DNA of 64,000 nucleotides from Cryobacterium sp. PH29-G1 (GTDB taxonomy: Bacteria > Actinomycetota > Actinomycetes > Actinomycetales > Microbacteriaceae): contig NZ_JASISY010000004.1 in assembly GCF_030063365.1 (NCBI RefSeq), forward strand, positions 274,164 through 338,163, in the 5' to 3' direction. The notes below the pieces were generated by a model. It searched no databases. It was not told where the DNA came from and was given only the letters and a program-made list of their open reading frames with translations. Made by a program: the position numbers and the translations under genes. Below are positions 22,927 through 30,196 of this stretch, piece after piece. Positions within the stretch are counted from its first letter, which is position 1, and every line of letters begins with the position of its first letter.

Positions 22927-24029
22927 ACACGATCCATCCGGAACGGTCCGAGCGCGCTCCGTCGGCCCGCGACATCCGTCGCTGGCGGCAATACCTGGCC
23001 GACGAGCAAGCGGAGGCCGCGGTATACCGCGACCTGGCGAATCGTCGCGCCGGCGAAGAACGGCAGATTCTGCTCGCCCTCGCCGACGCCGAAGGCCGCC
23101 ACGAAGAACACTGGCGCCGGCTTCTGGGCAGCCATATCGGTTCCCCGCGGCGCGGCGCGCTGCGTACCCGGTTTCTTGGGTTGCTCGCTCGACGGTTCGG
23201 ATCGGTGTTCGTGCTCGCCCTCGCCCAACGGGCTGAAGGGCGGTCGCCATACGACGCGGATGCCGACGCGACCAACGCCATGGCCGCCGACGAAACCGTG
23301 CACGAAGAGGTAGTGCGCGGACTCGCCGCGCGCGGGCGCAAGCGTCTGTCCGGAACGTTCCGGGCCGCGGTCTTCGGCGTCAACGACGGGCTCGTGAGCA
23401 ACCTCGCACTCGTGCTCGGTATCGGAGCGACCGGGGTGCCGGCCGCGACGATTCTGTTCACCGGAATCGCCGGCCTGCTTGCGGGGGCACTCTCGATGGG
23501 CGCCGGCGAATACGTTTCCGTACGGTCGCAGCGGGAACTGCTGGAGGCATCCGCTCCAGCGGCTCCGGCCCAGAGCGTGCTCTCGCACCTTGACCTCGCC
23601 GCCAACGAGCTGACGCTGGTCTATCGGGCCCGCGGAATGTCGGAAGAGGAAGCGGAAGCCTATGCCCGTGGCGTTCTGGCCACCGCCTATGCGGCCACCG
23701 GACCGATCGCCGCCAGCACGGGCGCTTCGGAACCCGACGAGCACGAGGCAATCGGAACCGGCACCGGGGCAGCAGTGTCAAGCTTCTGCTTCTTCGCCTC
23801 CGGTGCGCTGCTACCGGTACTGCCCTACCTATTCGGCATGAGCGGCCCGGCGGCCATCATCGTCGCCACCATCCTCGTGGGGCTGGCCCTGCTCGCCACC
23901 GGGGCCGTCGTCGGCCTGCTCTCCGGCGGCCCGCCGCTGAAGCGCGCCCTGCGGCAGCTCGTGATCGGCCTCGCTGCGGCGGCCGTCACCTACCTGCTCG
24001 GACTGGCTTTCGGCACCACCATCGGCTAG
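22923..24029 (+). CDS. VIT1/CCC1-family transporter with N-terminal ferritin-like domain
   Basis: 368 residues. Residues about 15-140 form a rubrerythrin/ferritin-like helical bundle with carboxylate-histidine metal ligands (LADEQAEAAVYRDLA, ADAEGRHEEHWRRLL, AADETVHEEVVRGL). Residues about 145-368 are the VIT1/CCC1 domain with the signature FGVNDGLVSNLALVLG and SMGAGEYVSVRSQ, and about five membrane helices. Family members move Fe2+ or Mn2+ out of the cytosol; the ferritin-like domain is thought to capture the metal. The GTG start overlaps the upstream stop (GTGA). Confidence 0.92.
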   Translation: MNTIHPERSERAPSARDIRRWRQYLADEQAEAAVYRDLANRRAGEERQILLALADAEGRHEEHWRRLLGSHIGSPRRGALRTRFLGLLARRFGSVFVLALAQRAEGRSPYDADADATNAMAADETVHEEVVRGLAARGRKRLSGTFRAAVFGVNDGLVSNLALVLGIGATGVPAATILFTGIAGLLAGALSMGAGEYVSVRSQRELLEASAPAAPAQSVLSHLDLAANELTLVYRARGMSEEEAEAYARGVLATAYAATGPIAASTGASEPDEHEAIGTGTGAAVSSFCFFASGALLPVLPYLFGMSGPAAIIVATILVGLALLATGAVVGLLSGGPPLKRALRQLVIGLAAAAVTYLLGLAFGTTIG

Positions 24030-24145
24030 CTGGCCGGCTGGACAGTGCCGACAGCCACGGCCGGTCCGGTCTGGCCGCAGCACTGCGCGAACAGGTTATG
24101 CGCTCGCTTTTACCCCGGACGTAGTGGCGACGGGCAGGATGGGGT

Positions 24146-24151
24146 TAGGGT
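24146..24151 (+). promoter_or_regulatory. -10 element TAGGGT, leaderless dinB
   Basis: TANNNT 6 nt before the dinB GTG at 24158, without a Shine-Dalgarno. No LexA-type palindrome (GAACN4GTTC) is visible nearby. Confidence 0.4.
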
Positions 24152-24157
24152 TTTTCG

Positions 24158-25366
24158 GTGGGTAAACAGGACGGCACCTTTCGGCAGATCTCGGCGGACG
24201 ACGTCGACGACAGCTCGGCGACCATGCTGCACGTCGACCTCGATGCGTTCTTTGTCTCGGTCGAGCTGCTCTCGCACCCCGAATACGTGCATCAGCCGGT
24301 GATCGTCGGCCACCGTGGTGCACGTTCGGTCGTGACGGCGGCCAACTACATTGCGCGGCGCTACGGCGTGAACTCGGCGATGCCGATGGCGCTTGCGCTG
24401 CGGCAGTGCCCGAACGCGATCGTGCTCGAACCGCACATGGGGCTCTACCGCGACTTCTCGACCACGGTCATGAGCATCTTCGACGACATCACGCCGCTCG
24501 TTGAACGACTCGGCATCGACGAGGCCTTCCTCGACGTGACCGGTGCGACCGGGCTGTTTGGTTCCCCGGCCGTGATCGGCGAGCTCATTCGCGCGCGAGT
24601 GTTCGCTGCGACCGGGTTGGTCTGTTCGGTTGGCGCGGCCTCGACCAAATTCGTCGCCAAACTCGCCTCCGGCCTGGCCAAACCCAACGGTCTGCTCGTC
24701 GTTCCGGCGGAGTCGACGATTGAGTTTCTGCATCCGCTACCGGTAACCGCCCTGTGGGGTGTCGGCGCGGCCACCGAGCAGGTGCTGACCCGCCTCGGCC
24801 TGAAGCTCATCGGCGATATCGCGCACACGCCGCTCGCGGTGTTGCAGAAGACGCTGGGGGAGGCATCCGGTCTGAAACTGTTCGAATTGTCGTGGGGGCG
24901 TGACCCGCGTGCGGTGACGCTGGAACGTGAAGAAAAGAGCGTCGGCCACGAGGTGACCTTTGAACACGACGTGACCGATATCGACCGGTTGCACAGCGAG
25001 CTGCTGCGGCAGTGCGACCTCGTGGCTGCTCGGCTGCGGCGGAGTGACCTCGTGGCCCGTCGCGTCTCCCTCAAGCTGCGCTACACCGACTTCAGCACGG
25101 TCACGCGCTCGCGCACCCTCGCCGAACCCAGCAATGTGGGTCGCCGCATCTATGAGGAAGCGGTCGCCGCGTTCGACCTGCTGGCTGCCTCGGGCATTCG
25201 GGTGCGCCTGATCGGGGTGCGGGCCGAGCAACTCGGCACGGCATCGGGATCGGTGGGACTGTGGGATCCCGACGAAGACTGGCGGGGCGCGGAGTTGGCA
25301 GTGGATTCCGTCACCGAACGATTCGGGGCGGGAACAGTACGACCGGCCTCGTTCTTCAAGCCCTAG
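24158..25366 (+). CDS. dinB: DNA polymerase IV (Y-family)
   Basis: 402 residues. Error-prone translesion polymerase. Seen: palm motif MLHVDLDAFFVSVE (Asp27, metal ligand), fingers (ARSVVTAANYIARRYGV), LGIDEAFLDVTG (catalytic Asp121-Glu122), thumb HhH (ALWGVGAATEQVLTRLGL) and the little finger (REEKSVGHEVTFEHDV). A beta-clamp motif is not obvious at the extreme C-terminus. The N-terminal 22 residues (MGKQDGTFRQISADD) precede the usual start of the fold. Confidence 0.95.
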   Translation: MGKQDGTFRQISADDVDDSSATMLHVDLDAFFVSVELLSHPEYVHQPVIVGHRGARSVVTAANYIARRYGVNSAMPMALALRQCPNAIVLEPHMGLYRDFSTTVMSIFDDITPLVERLGIDEAFLDVTGATGLFGSPAVIGELIRARVFAATGLVCSVGAASTKFVAKLASGLAKPNGLLVVPAESTIEFLHPLPVTALWGVGAATEQVLTRLGLKLIGDIAHTPLAVLQKTLGEASGLKLFELSWGRDPRAVTLEREEKSVGHEVTFEHDVTDIDRLHSELLRQCDLVAARLRRSDLVARRVSLKLRYTDFSTVTRSRTLAEPSNVGRRIYEEAVAAFDLLAASGIRVRLIGVRAEQLGTASGSVGLWDPDEDWRGAELAVDSVTERFGAGTVRPASFFKP

Positions 25367-25372
25367 TCGCGC

Positions 25373-25378
25373 TAACCT
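25373..25378 (+). promoter_or_regulatory. -10 element TAACCT, leaderless gerW-like gene
   Basis: TANNNT located 6 nt before the ATG at 25385; only GTTGGG lies between. Confidence 0.45.
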
Positions 25379-25384
25379 GTTGGG

Positions 25385-25705
25385 ATGACCAGCCTCCCGG
25401 AAAAACTCGCAGATACTTTTCGTTCCGCCGGTGTGAAATCGGCCTATGGTGACCCGGTGCAAATCGATGGTGTCACCCTGGTGCCGGTGGCGCTCGCGTA
25501 CTACGGCTTCGGCGGCGGTGACGCCGGGGAAGGCGGCTCCGGCGGCGGAGGCGGCGGCGTGACGCTGCCGATCGGTGCCTACGTGAAGTCGGGTGGCACC
25601 GCCCGCTTCGAGCCCAATGTCATTGCGCTGCTCGCCGTCGGCGTTCCGTTCCTGATCGTGGCCGGGCGCGCCCTGGCCCGCGTCATCAAGGCCCTAAAAA
25701 AGTAG
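25385..25705 (+). CDS. GerW/YtfJ-family protein
   Basis: 106 residues. It matches the GerW (sporulation protein YtfJ) family: PVQIDGVTLVPVALAYYGFGGG, a glycine-rich loop (about residues 40-58), GAYVKSGG and a C-terminal hydrophobic helix (NVIALLAVGVPFLIVAG) ending in basic residues. In Bacillus YtfJ is linked to spore germination, yet the family is common in non-sporulating actinobacteria, where its role is unknown. Confidence 0.85.
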   Translation: MTSLPEKLADTFRSAGVKSAYGDPVQIDGVTLVPVALAYYGFGGGDAGEGGSGGGGGGVTLPIGAYVKSGGTARFEPNVIALLAVGVPFLIVAGRALARVIKALKK

Positions 25706-25756
25706 CCCCCTCCGCCCCCCTGTCCGTCCGGACAGGTGCCCGGGCCCGGGCCCGGA

Positions 25757-25788
25757 AAGTGGGCCCACGATAGATCATGGGCCCACTT
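25757..25788. terminator. Hairpin between convergent genes, GTGGGCCCA type
   Basis: AAGTGGGCCCA (25757-25767) and its exact complement (25778-25788) form an 11-bp stem with a 10-nt loop between the GerW-like gene and the minus-strand small gene. Two more GTGGGCCC copies follow (about 25796-25804 and 25825-25833), and GGGCCC also occurs twice just upstream, so the region can fold in several ways. No clear U-tract. Confidence 0.6.
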
Positions 25789-25837
25789 GCATAAGGTGGG
25801 CCCAGGCGCGTGCTGTTACGGGTGGTGGGCCCGGGCG

Positions 25838-26041
25838 TTAGCGGCGGCCGCGGCGCGGCCAGCGTGGGCGGCGCGCGAACCGTCGGCGCAGCCAGCGCGG
25901 CGTTCGGGGGCGCAGCCAGACCGGCCAGTGCCACGGGCCGCTCACCGGCAGACCCTGGGCAATTCGCCGCTGCCGCAGAATGAACCGGCGCATAAGCACA
26001 AGGTACAGCGCCGCCAACACGAGCAAAATACCGATGCTCAT
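25838..26041 (-). CDS. Small single-pass membrane protein, very basic C-terminus
   Basis: 67 residues, not recognised. An N-terminal membrane helix (MSIGILLVLAALYLVLM) is followed by a tail with about 19 arginines and several tryptophans and prolines (PVWLRPRTPRWLRRRFARR). The high GC and lack of relatives known to me leave room for doubt, but the hydrophobic-then-basic layout is typical of a real small inner-membrane protein. Confidence 0.5.
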   Translation of the reverse strand: MSIGILLVLAALYLVLMRRFILRQRRIAQGLPVSGPWHWPVWLRPRTPRWLRRRFARRPRWPRRGRR

Positions 26042-26077
26042 GTTGTGATTCCCATGCCGTCAGTCTAGGCGGGGCAC

Positions 26078-26083
26078 TACAAT
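26078..26083 (+). promoter_or_regulatory. -10 element TACAAT upstream of the TPP riboswitch
   Basis: TACAAT with a weak -35 (TGCCGT at 26055-26060, 17-bp spacing). Transcription would start about 26090, just before the first riboswitch stem. Confidence 0.55.
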
Positions 26084-26092
26084 TGAACACGA

Positions 26093-26194
26093 TCACGGGA
26101 GTCCGGTACACCGGGCTGAGAGGAAGCTGACCAAGCTTCGACCGTCGAACCTGATCTGGATCATGCCAGCGCAGGGAGGCTTCTCAATCCCGTG
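26093..26194 (+). ncRNA. TPP riboswitch (THI element)
   Basis: All the conserved blocks of the thiamine-pyrophosphate aptamer occur in order: CACGGGAGTCCGG, CTGAGAGG (26117-26124), GACCGTCGAACCTGATCTGG (about 26140-26159), ATCATGCCAGCGCAGGGAG (about 26160-26178). CACGGGA (26094-26100) can pair with TCCCGTG (26188-26194). The ribosome-binding site GGAAAGGG lies shortly downstream (26211-26218), so control of translation initiation is likely. Ligand binding should turn off the thiamine/HMP transporter genes that follow. Confidence 0.95.
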
Positions 26195-26226
26195 CCCTGT
26201 ATTCACCTACGGAAAGGGCACGAACA

Positions 26227-26886
26227 GTGCACGCTACAACGACTTCAGTCCACCAGTCCACTCCAGCGGCGGGTTCGCCGAAGAAGCCGCGCAACTTTCG
26301 CTGGCGCGTCGTCGACATCGTCGTGGCGAGCGTTATCGGTGTCGCGAGCGGCGTCATCTTCTGGGCGTGGGGTCTGGCCTGGTCCCCGCTCAGCGCGATC
26401 CTCGCGTTCACACCCGGGCTGGAAGGCCTTCTGGCCGGCGGCTGGTTGTTTGCCGGCGTGCTCGGCGGCCTCATCATTCGTAAGCCCGGTGCGGCTCTGT
26501 ACACGGAGGTTGTTGCGGCCGTCGTTTCGATGCTGATCGGCACCCAGTGGGGGTTCTCCACCCTGATCTGGGGCGTTGTCGAAGGCCTCGGAGCGGAGAT
26601 CGTGCTCGCACTGTTCCTGTACGCCAACTGGCGGCTGGGCGTGGCGCTGCTCGCGGGCGCCGGAGCCGGCGTGGCCGTGGGACTGCTCGACACGACGTTC
26701 ACCAGCTATGCGGCACTGGATTTCGGTTACAAGGCCGTCTACTTCGTATCCGCTGTGGTGTCGGGCACCGTGCTGGCCGGATTGCTGTCATGGTTCACCG
26801 TGCGCGGGCTGGCCCGCACCGGTGCCCTCGGCCGGTTTGCGTCCGGGCGGGAAGGTTCGCGAGCGTCGTCCCCCGCGCGCAGCTGA
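26227..26886 (+). CDS. ykoE: ECF transporter S component, thiamine/HMP type (YkoE)
   Basis: 219 residues with five or six membrane helices (WRVVDIVVASVIGVASGVIF, LLAGGWLFAGVLGGLII and others). It matches YkoE, the substrate-binding membrane subunit of the YkoEDC energy-coupling-factor importer for thiamine or its HMP precursor. The GTG at 26227 follows GGAAAGGG. The TPP riboswitch directly upstream confirms the vitamin B1 link. An Arg/Ser-rich tail closes the protein. Confidence 0.92.
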   Translation: MHATTTSVHQSTPAAGSPKKPRNFRWRVVDIVVASVIGVASGVIFWAWGLAWSPLSAILAFTPGLEGLLAGGWLFAGVLGGLIIRKPGAALYTEVVAAVVSMLIGTQWGFSTLIWGVVEGLGAEIVLALFLYANWRLGVALLAGAGAGVAVGLLDTTFTSYAALDFGYKAVYFVSAVVSGTVLAGLLSWFTVRGLARTGALGRFASGREGSRASSPARS

Positions 26887-26889
26887 CGG

Positions 26890-28419
26890 ATGCCTGACAC
26901 ATCGTCGTTCCCGCTCGCTCGCGACCCGCAGATTCGTCCCGTGCAGATCCGTGCGCGAGGCTGGGGCTGGCGTCACGCCGGGCGCCACAGCCCGGCTGTT
27001 TCCGGTCTGGACTTGCAGATTGAACCCGGCGAGCGGGTACTGCTGCTCGGCGCCAGCGGTGCCGGTAAAAGCACCCTGGTGCACGCCCTGGCCGGGGTGC
27101 TCGGCGACGCCGAAGACGGCGATGAAACGGGCAGTCTGCTGGTTGACGGGCGACGCGCAGCCGAGGCGCGAGGGCGTGTCGGTCTGGTGCTGCAAGATCC
27201 CGATTCGCAGGTCGTGCTCGCCCGGGTCGGCGACGACGTGGCATTCGGCTGCGAGAACCTTGCCGTTCCGCGGGTCGAGATCTGGCCGCGCGTGCGGCAA
27301 GCCCTGGCCGAGGTCGGTTTGGGCCTGCCTCTCGACCATCCAACCTCGAGCCTGAGCGGGGGCCAGAAACAGCGACTGGCCCTGGCTGGCGTTCTCGCCA
27401 TGCAACCGGGGCTGCTGTTGCTCGACGAACCGACTGCGAACCTCGATCCGGGCGGTGTCATCGACGTGCGTGACGCCGTCGTACGTTCTCTCGACCATTC
27501 CGGGGCAACCTTTGTGGTCATCGAGCACCGCGTCGACGTCTGGCAGGACGTCGTGGACCGTGTCATCGTGCTCGATCCAAGCGGCGGGGTGCTGGCTGAC
27601 GGGGCGACCCGCGAAATTCTGTCCAGCCAGGGCGCGCGTCTGGCGCAGGCCGGCGTCTGGGTACCGGCCCTGCCTCCCCGGTTTCCGATCCGGCATCCGA
27701 TCAGTCGCCCGCAGGCGTTGCTCCGCGCCGAGGGACTCGCGGTCGGTCGCGTACCGTTCGGCCGACGCACCGCATCCGTTGTCGCCGACGCCATCACCCT
27801 TGACGTGCGCGCGGGCACGGCCACCGTCGTGACCGGACCAAACGGCTCCGGTAAATCCACGCTCGCTCTGACCCTGGCCGGTTTGCTCGCCCCCGCTGGC
27901 GGGACCCTGCGAGCGAGCGAGCGCTTCGCGGCGGGCATTTCGCCGCAGCCGCATCGATGGCGTTCCAAGCAGCTTCTGACCCGCATTGGAACCGTTTTTC
28001 AAGACCCGGAACACCAGTTCCTGGCAGCTACCGTGCGCGATGATCTGCTGATCGGTCCGCGCGCGCTCGGACTCAGCCACGCTGAGCAGACCAGTCGTGT
28101 CGATGATCTGATGCACCGGCTGAGGCTCGATCATCTTGCCGACGCCAACCCGTTCACCCTGTCCGGTGGCGAGAAGCGACGGATGTCCGTGGCCACCGTG
28201 CTCGCAACCCGTCCCGGCCTGCTCGTGCTCGATGAGCCGACCTTCGGACAGGATTCCCGCACCTGGCAAGAGCTCGTGACCCTGCTGGCCGAGCTGCTCG
28301 ACGAGGGAACCGCCCTCGTTGCGGTCACCCACGACGCCCAATTCGTTGCTGCCCTGGCTGACGAGGAATACCGCCTCGGCCTGCCAGACCCGATCCGGCT
28401 TGCGGCGGGAGCACAATGA
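26890..28419 (+). CDS. ykoD: ECF transporter duplicated ATPase (YkoD)
   Basis: 509 residues with two ABC ATPase domains in one chain. First domain: Walker A GASGAGKST (about 54-62), signature LSGGQKQR, Walker B LLLLDEPTANLD. Second domain: GPNGSGKST (about 316-324), LSGGEKRR, LLVLDEPTFGQD. This fused arrangement is characteristic of YkoD in the thiamine/HMP importer. It starts 3 bp after ykoE and overlaps ykoC by ATGA. Confidence 0.94.
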   Translation: MPDTSSFPLARDPQIRPVQIRARGWGWRHAGRHSPAVSGLDLQIEPGERVLLLGASGAGKSTLVHALAGVLGDAEDGDETGSLLVDGRRAAEARGRVGLVLQDPDSQVVLARVGDDVAFGCENLAVPRVEIWPRVRQALAEVGLGLPLDHPTSSLSGGQKQRLALAGVLAMQPGLLLLDEPTANLDPGGVIDVRDAVVRSLDHSGATFVVIEHRVDVWQDVVDRVIVLDPSGGVLADGATREILSSQGARLAQAGVWVPALPPRFPIRHPISRPQALLRAEGLAVGRVPFGRRTASVVADAITLDVRAGTATVVTGPNGSGKSTLALTLAGLLAPAGGTLRASERFAAGISPQPHRWRSKQLLTRIGTVFQDPEHQFLAATVRDDLLIGPRALGLSHAEQTSRVDDLMHRLRLDHLADANPFTLSGGEKRRMSVATVLATRPGLLVLDEPTFGQDSRTWQELVTLLAELLDEGTALVAVTHDAQFVAALADEEYRLGLPDPIRLAAGAQ

Positions 28420-29210
28420 GTCTGCTCACCCCGACGATCCGCCCGAGCGTCGTTGCCCGACTCAACCCGGTGAGCAAGCTTGCCGTTGCCCTTATCGTGA
28501 GTTGCGCGCTGCTGCTCTCCATCGACTGGGTGTCGGCGGGCGTCGCGCTGTTGCTCGAGGCCGTGTTGCTGACCTGGAGCGGTTTGAGCGCGCGAGCGTT
28601 CTGGCTGCGCACCGCACCGCTCTGGATCGCAGCGCCGATGGCATCGGTGACAACGATTCTGTACGGCGAAGACTCCGGCGCATTGCTGTGGCATTTCGGA
28701 TTTATCACGGTTACCGAAGGCTCAGCCCAACTGGGCTTGGCCATCGGGCTACGGGTGCTCGCGATCGGTCTGCCCGGGATCGTGTTGCTCGCCACGACCG
28801 ATCCCACCGACCTCGCCGACGGTCTGGCCCAGGTGCTGCGCCTGCCGAGCAGGTTCGTGCTGGGTGGCCTGGCCGGACTGCGGCTGGTGGGCATGTTCAT
28901 TGAAGACTGGCATTCCCTCAACCTCGCGCGCCGGGCCCGCGGGGTCGGTGATGGCGGTGGCATGCGCGGTGCTGCTCAGCGGTTCTTCGGCCCGGCGTTC
29001 GCCCTGCTCGTGATCTCGGTGCGTCGCGGCAGCAAACTCGCCACGGCGATGGAAGCGCGCGGTTTTGGCAGCGACGAACCGCGTACCTGGGCTCGGCCTT
29101 CTCAGGTTCGTGCGGCCGATGTCGTGCTCGTCGCGATCGGATTCTCGATTGCCGGTATCGCCATCGGCGTTGCCGTGTGGGCCGGGACCTGGAGTTTCAT
29201 TCTTGCCTGA
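28416..29210 (+). CDS. ykoC: ECF transporter T component (YkoC)
   Basis: 264 residues. The transmembrane coupling subunit: N-terminal LNPVSKLAVALIVSCALLLS, several membrane helices, and the coupling-helix motifs ARRARGVG and MEARGFGSDEPRTW that grip the ATPase. It completes YkoEDC. The last bases overlap the TTG start of the next gene. Confidence 0.94.
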   Translation: MSLLTPTIRPSVVARLNPVSKLAVALIVSCALLLSIDWVSAGVALLLEAVLLTWSGLSARAFWLRTAPLWIAAPMASVTTILYGEDSGALLWHFGFITVTEGSAQLGLAIGLRVLAIGLPGIVLLATTDPTDLADGLAQVLRLPSRFVLGGLAGLRLVGMFIEDWHSLNLARRARGVGDGGGMRGAAQRFFGPAFALLVISVRRGSKLATAMEARGFGSDEPRTWARPSQVRAADVVLVAIGFSIAGIAIGVAVWAGTWSFILA

Positions 29211-29796
29211 CACCAGTCTTTCGCGGCCAGCCGCACGGGGCTTCACGACCTTGCTGGCCCCCGTACTGCGGGCCGTTGCCGCTGCCGAGCCGAACGCGGT
29301 GGTGCTCATCGACGGACCGAGCGGAGCGGGCAAGAGCACCCTGGCAGACGCGGTCGTGGCTGCCTGGCCGGGCACGCACCGCCCGACTCTGGTGCGCCTC
29401 GACGACATCTATCCGGGCTGGCAGGGGTTGGATGCTGCCATCGAGCAGGTCTACACCCGCCTGTTGGCACCGCGCCGGGCCGGCCTGCCCGGGCAGTGGC
29501 AGCGTTTCGACTGGGTGCGCGGTGAGCCGGCGGAATGGAACCGGGTCGACCCGCAGCATCCGCTCGTGCTGGAAGGCTGCGGTGCGCTGGCGTCTGCCCA
29601 CGAGGCCGTGAGCGATGTGCGGGTGTGGATCGATGCCGATGACACGTTGCGCAAACGCCGCGCTCTGGATCGGGACGGCGAGCTGTATCGACCGTATTGG
29701 GACCGCTGGCAGGCGCAGTGGGAGTCCTATGTTGTGCGGGAGACCCCCAGCCGGTGGGCGACCGTTCGTCTGGGGGTGGATCCGAGACCGACCTGA
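29203..29796 (+). CDS. P-loop kinase (uridine-kinase-like) at the end of the thiamine ECF operon
   Basis: 197 residues from the TTG at 29203, which overlaps the ykoC stop by 8 bp and follows GGAG. It has Walker A GPSGAGKST at about 35-43, a kinase-like LVRLDDIYPGW, an LEGCGAL segment and a lid-like RKRRALDRDGELY. This resembles uridine/AAA-type small-molecule kinases of actinobacteria annotated only as ATP-binding protein. Its place in a TPP-controlled, translationally coupled operon raises the possibility that it phosphorylates the imported thiamine or HMP; that is inference. Confidence 0.78.
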   Translation: MPDTSLSRPAARGFTTLLAPVLRAVAAAEPNAVVLIDGPSGAGKSTLADAVVAAWPGTHRPTLVRLDDIYPGWQGLDAAIEQVYTRLLAPRRAGLPGQWQRFDWVRGEPAEWNRVDPQHPLVLEGCGALASAHEAVSDVRVWIDADDTLRKRRALDRDGELYRPYWDRWQAQWESYVVRETPSRWATVRLGVDPRPT

Positions 29797-29889
29797 CCAC
29801 CAGCGTGCCGGTCCGGCTCGGTGCGCGGGCGTCACTATGCCGCAACCGATGTGTTCCGCATGGGGCGTGAAAAGACGCGGGGAGTGGAC

Positions 29890-29895
29890 TAGGTT
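29890..29895 (+). promoter_or_regulatory. -10 element TAGGTT, small gene at 29903
   Basis: TANNNT 7 nt before the ATG at 29903; the intervening AGGTCGC has only a poor Shine-Dalgarno. Confidence 0.4.
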
Positions 29896-29902
29896 AGGTC
29901 GC

Positions 29903-30178
29903 ATGACCAGTGCAGATCAGACCCGGGCCGACTCATCACAAGAGACCTATGTTGCCGAGTTCATTGACGGTCCCCTGGAGGGACAGTTCGATTCCCGGGC
30001 GCTCGTACGCGGAAAGCACGCGCCCCGCATCAGCATGGTCGCCGCCGTCGGCGGTCTGGAATCGGTGTTCTGGTACGACGAGGTCGACGAACGTGACATG
30101 AACGGGCAGCGTCGTGTGCGCTACGCCTTCGATCAGGGTGAGAGCGACCCGATCGACACCGAGGTTGAGCCGCTGTAA
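29903..30178 (+). CDS. Small acidic protein, unknown function
   Basis: 91 residues, no family recognised. It contains YVAEFIDGPLEGQFDSRAL and a run of beta-strand-like residues (ISMVAAVGGLESVFWY), then YAFDQGESDPIDTEVEPL. No signal peptide or cysteine. ATG at 29903 chosen; the frame is open upstream but that part reads through the end of the kinase gene. It is convergent with the carboxypeptidase gene. Confidence 0.65.
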   Translation: MTSADQTRADSSQETYVAEFIDGPLEGQFDSRALVRGKHAPRISMVAAVGGLESVFWYDEVDERDMNGQRRVRYAFDQGESDPIDTEVEPL

Positions 30179-30196
30179 CGAGCCGCCAGAACGGGC

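Noticed and set aside
19283..23250. Very long minus-strand open frames opposite gatCAB
   Set aside because: They mirror the GC-rich third codon positions of the plus-strand genes, have no family features and conflict with three clear enzymes.
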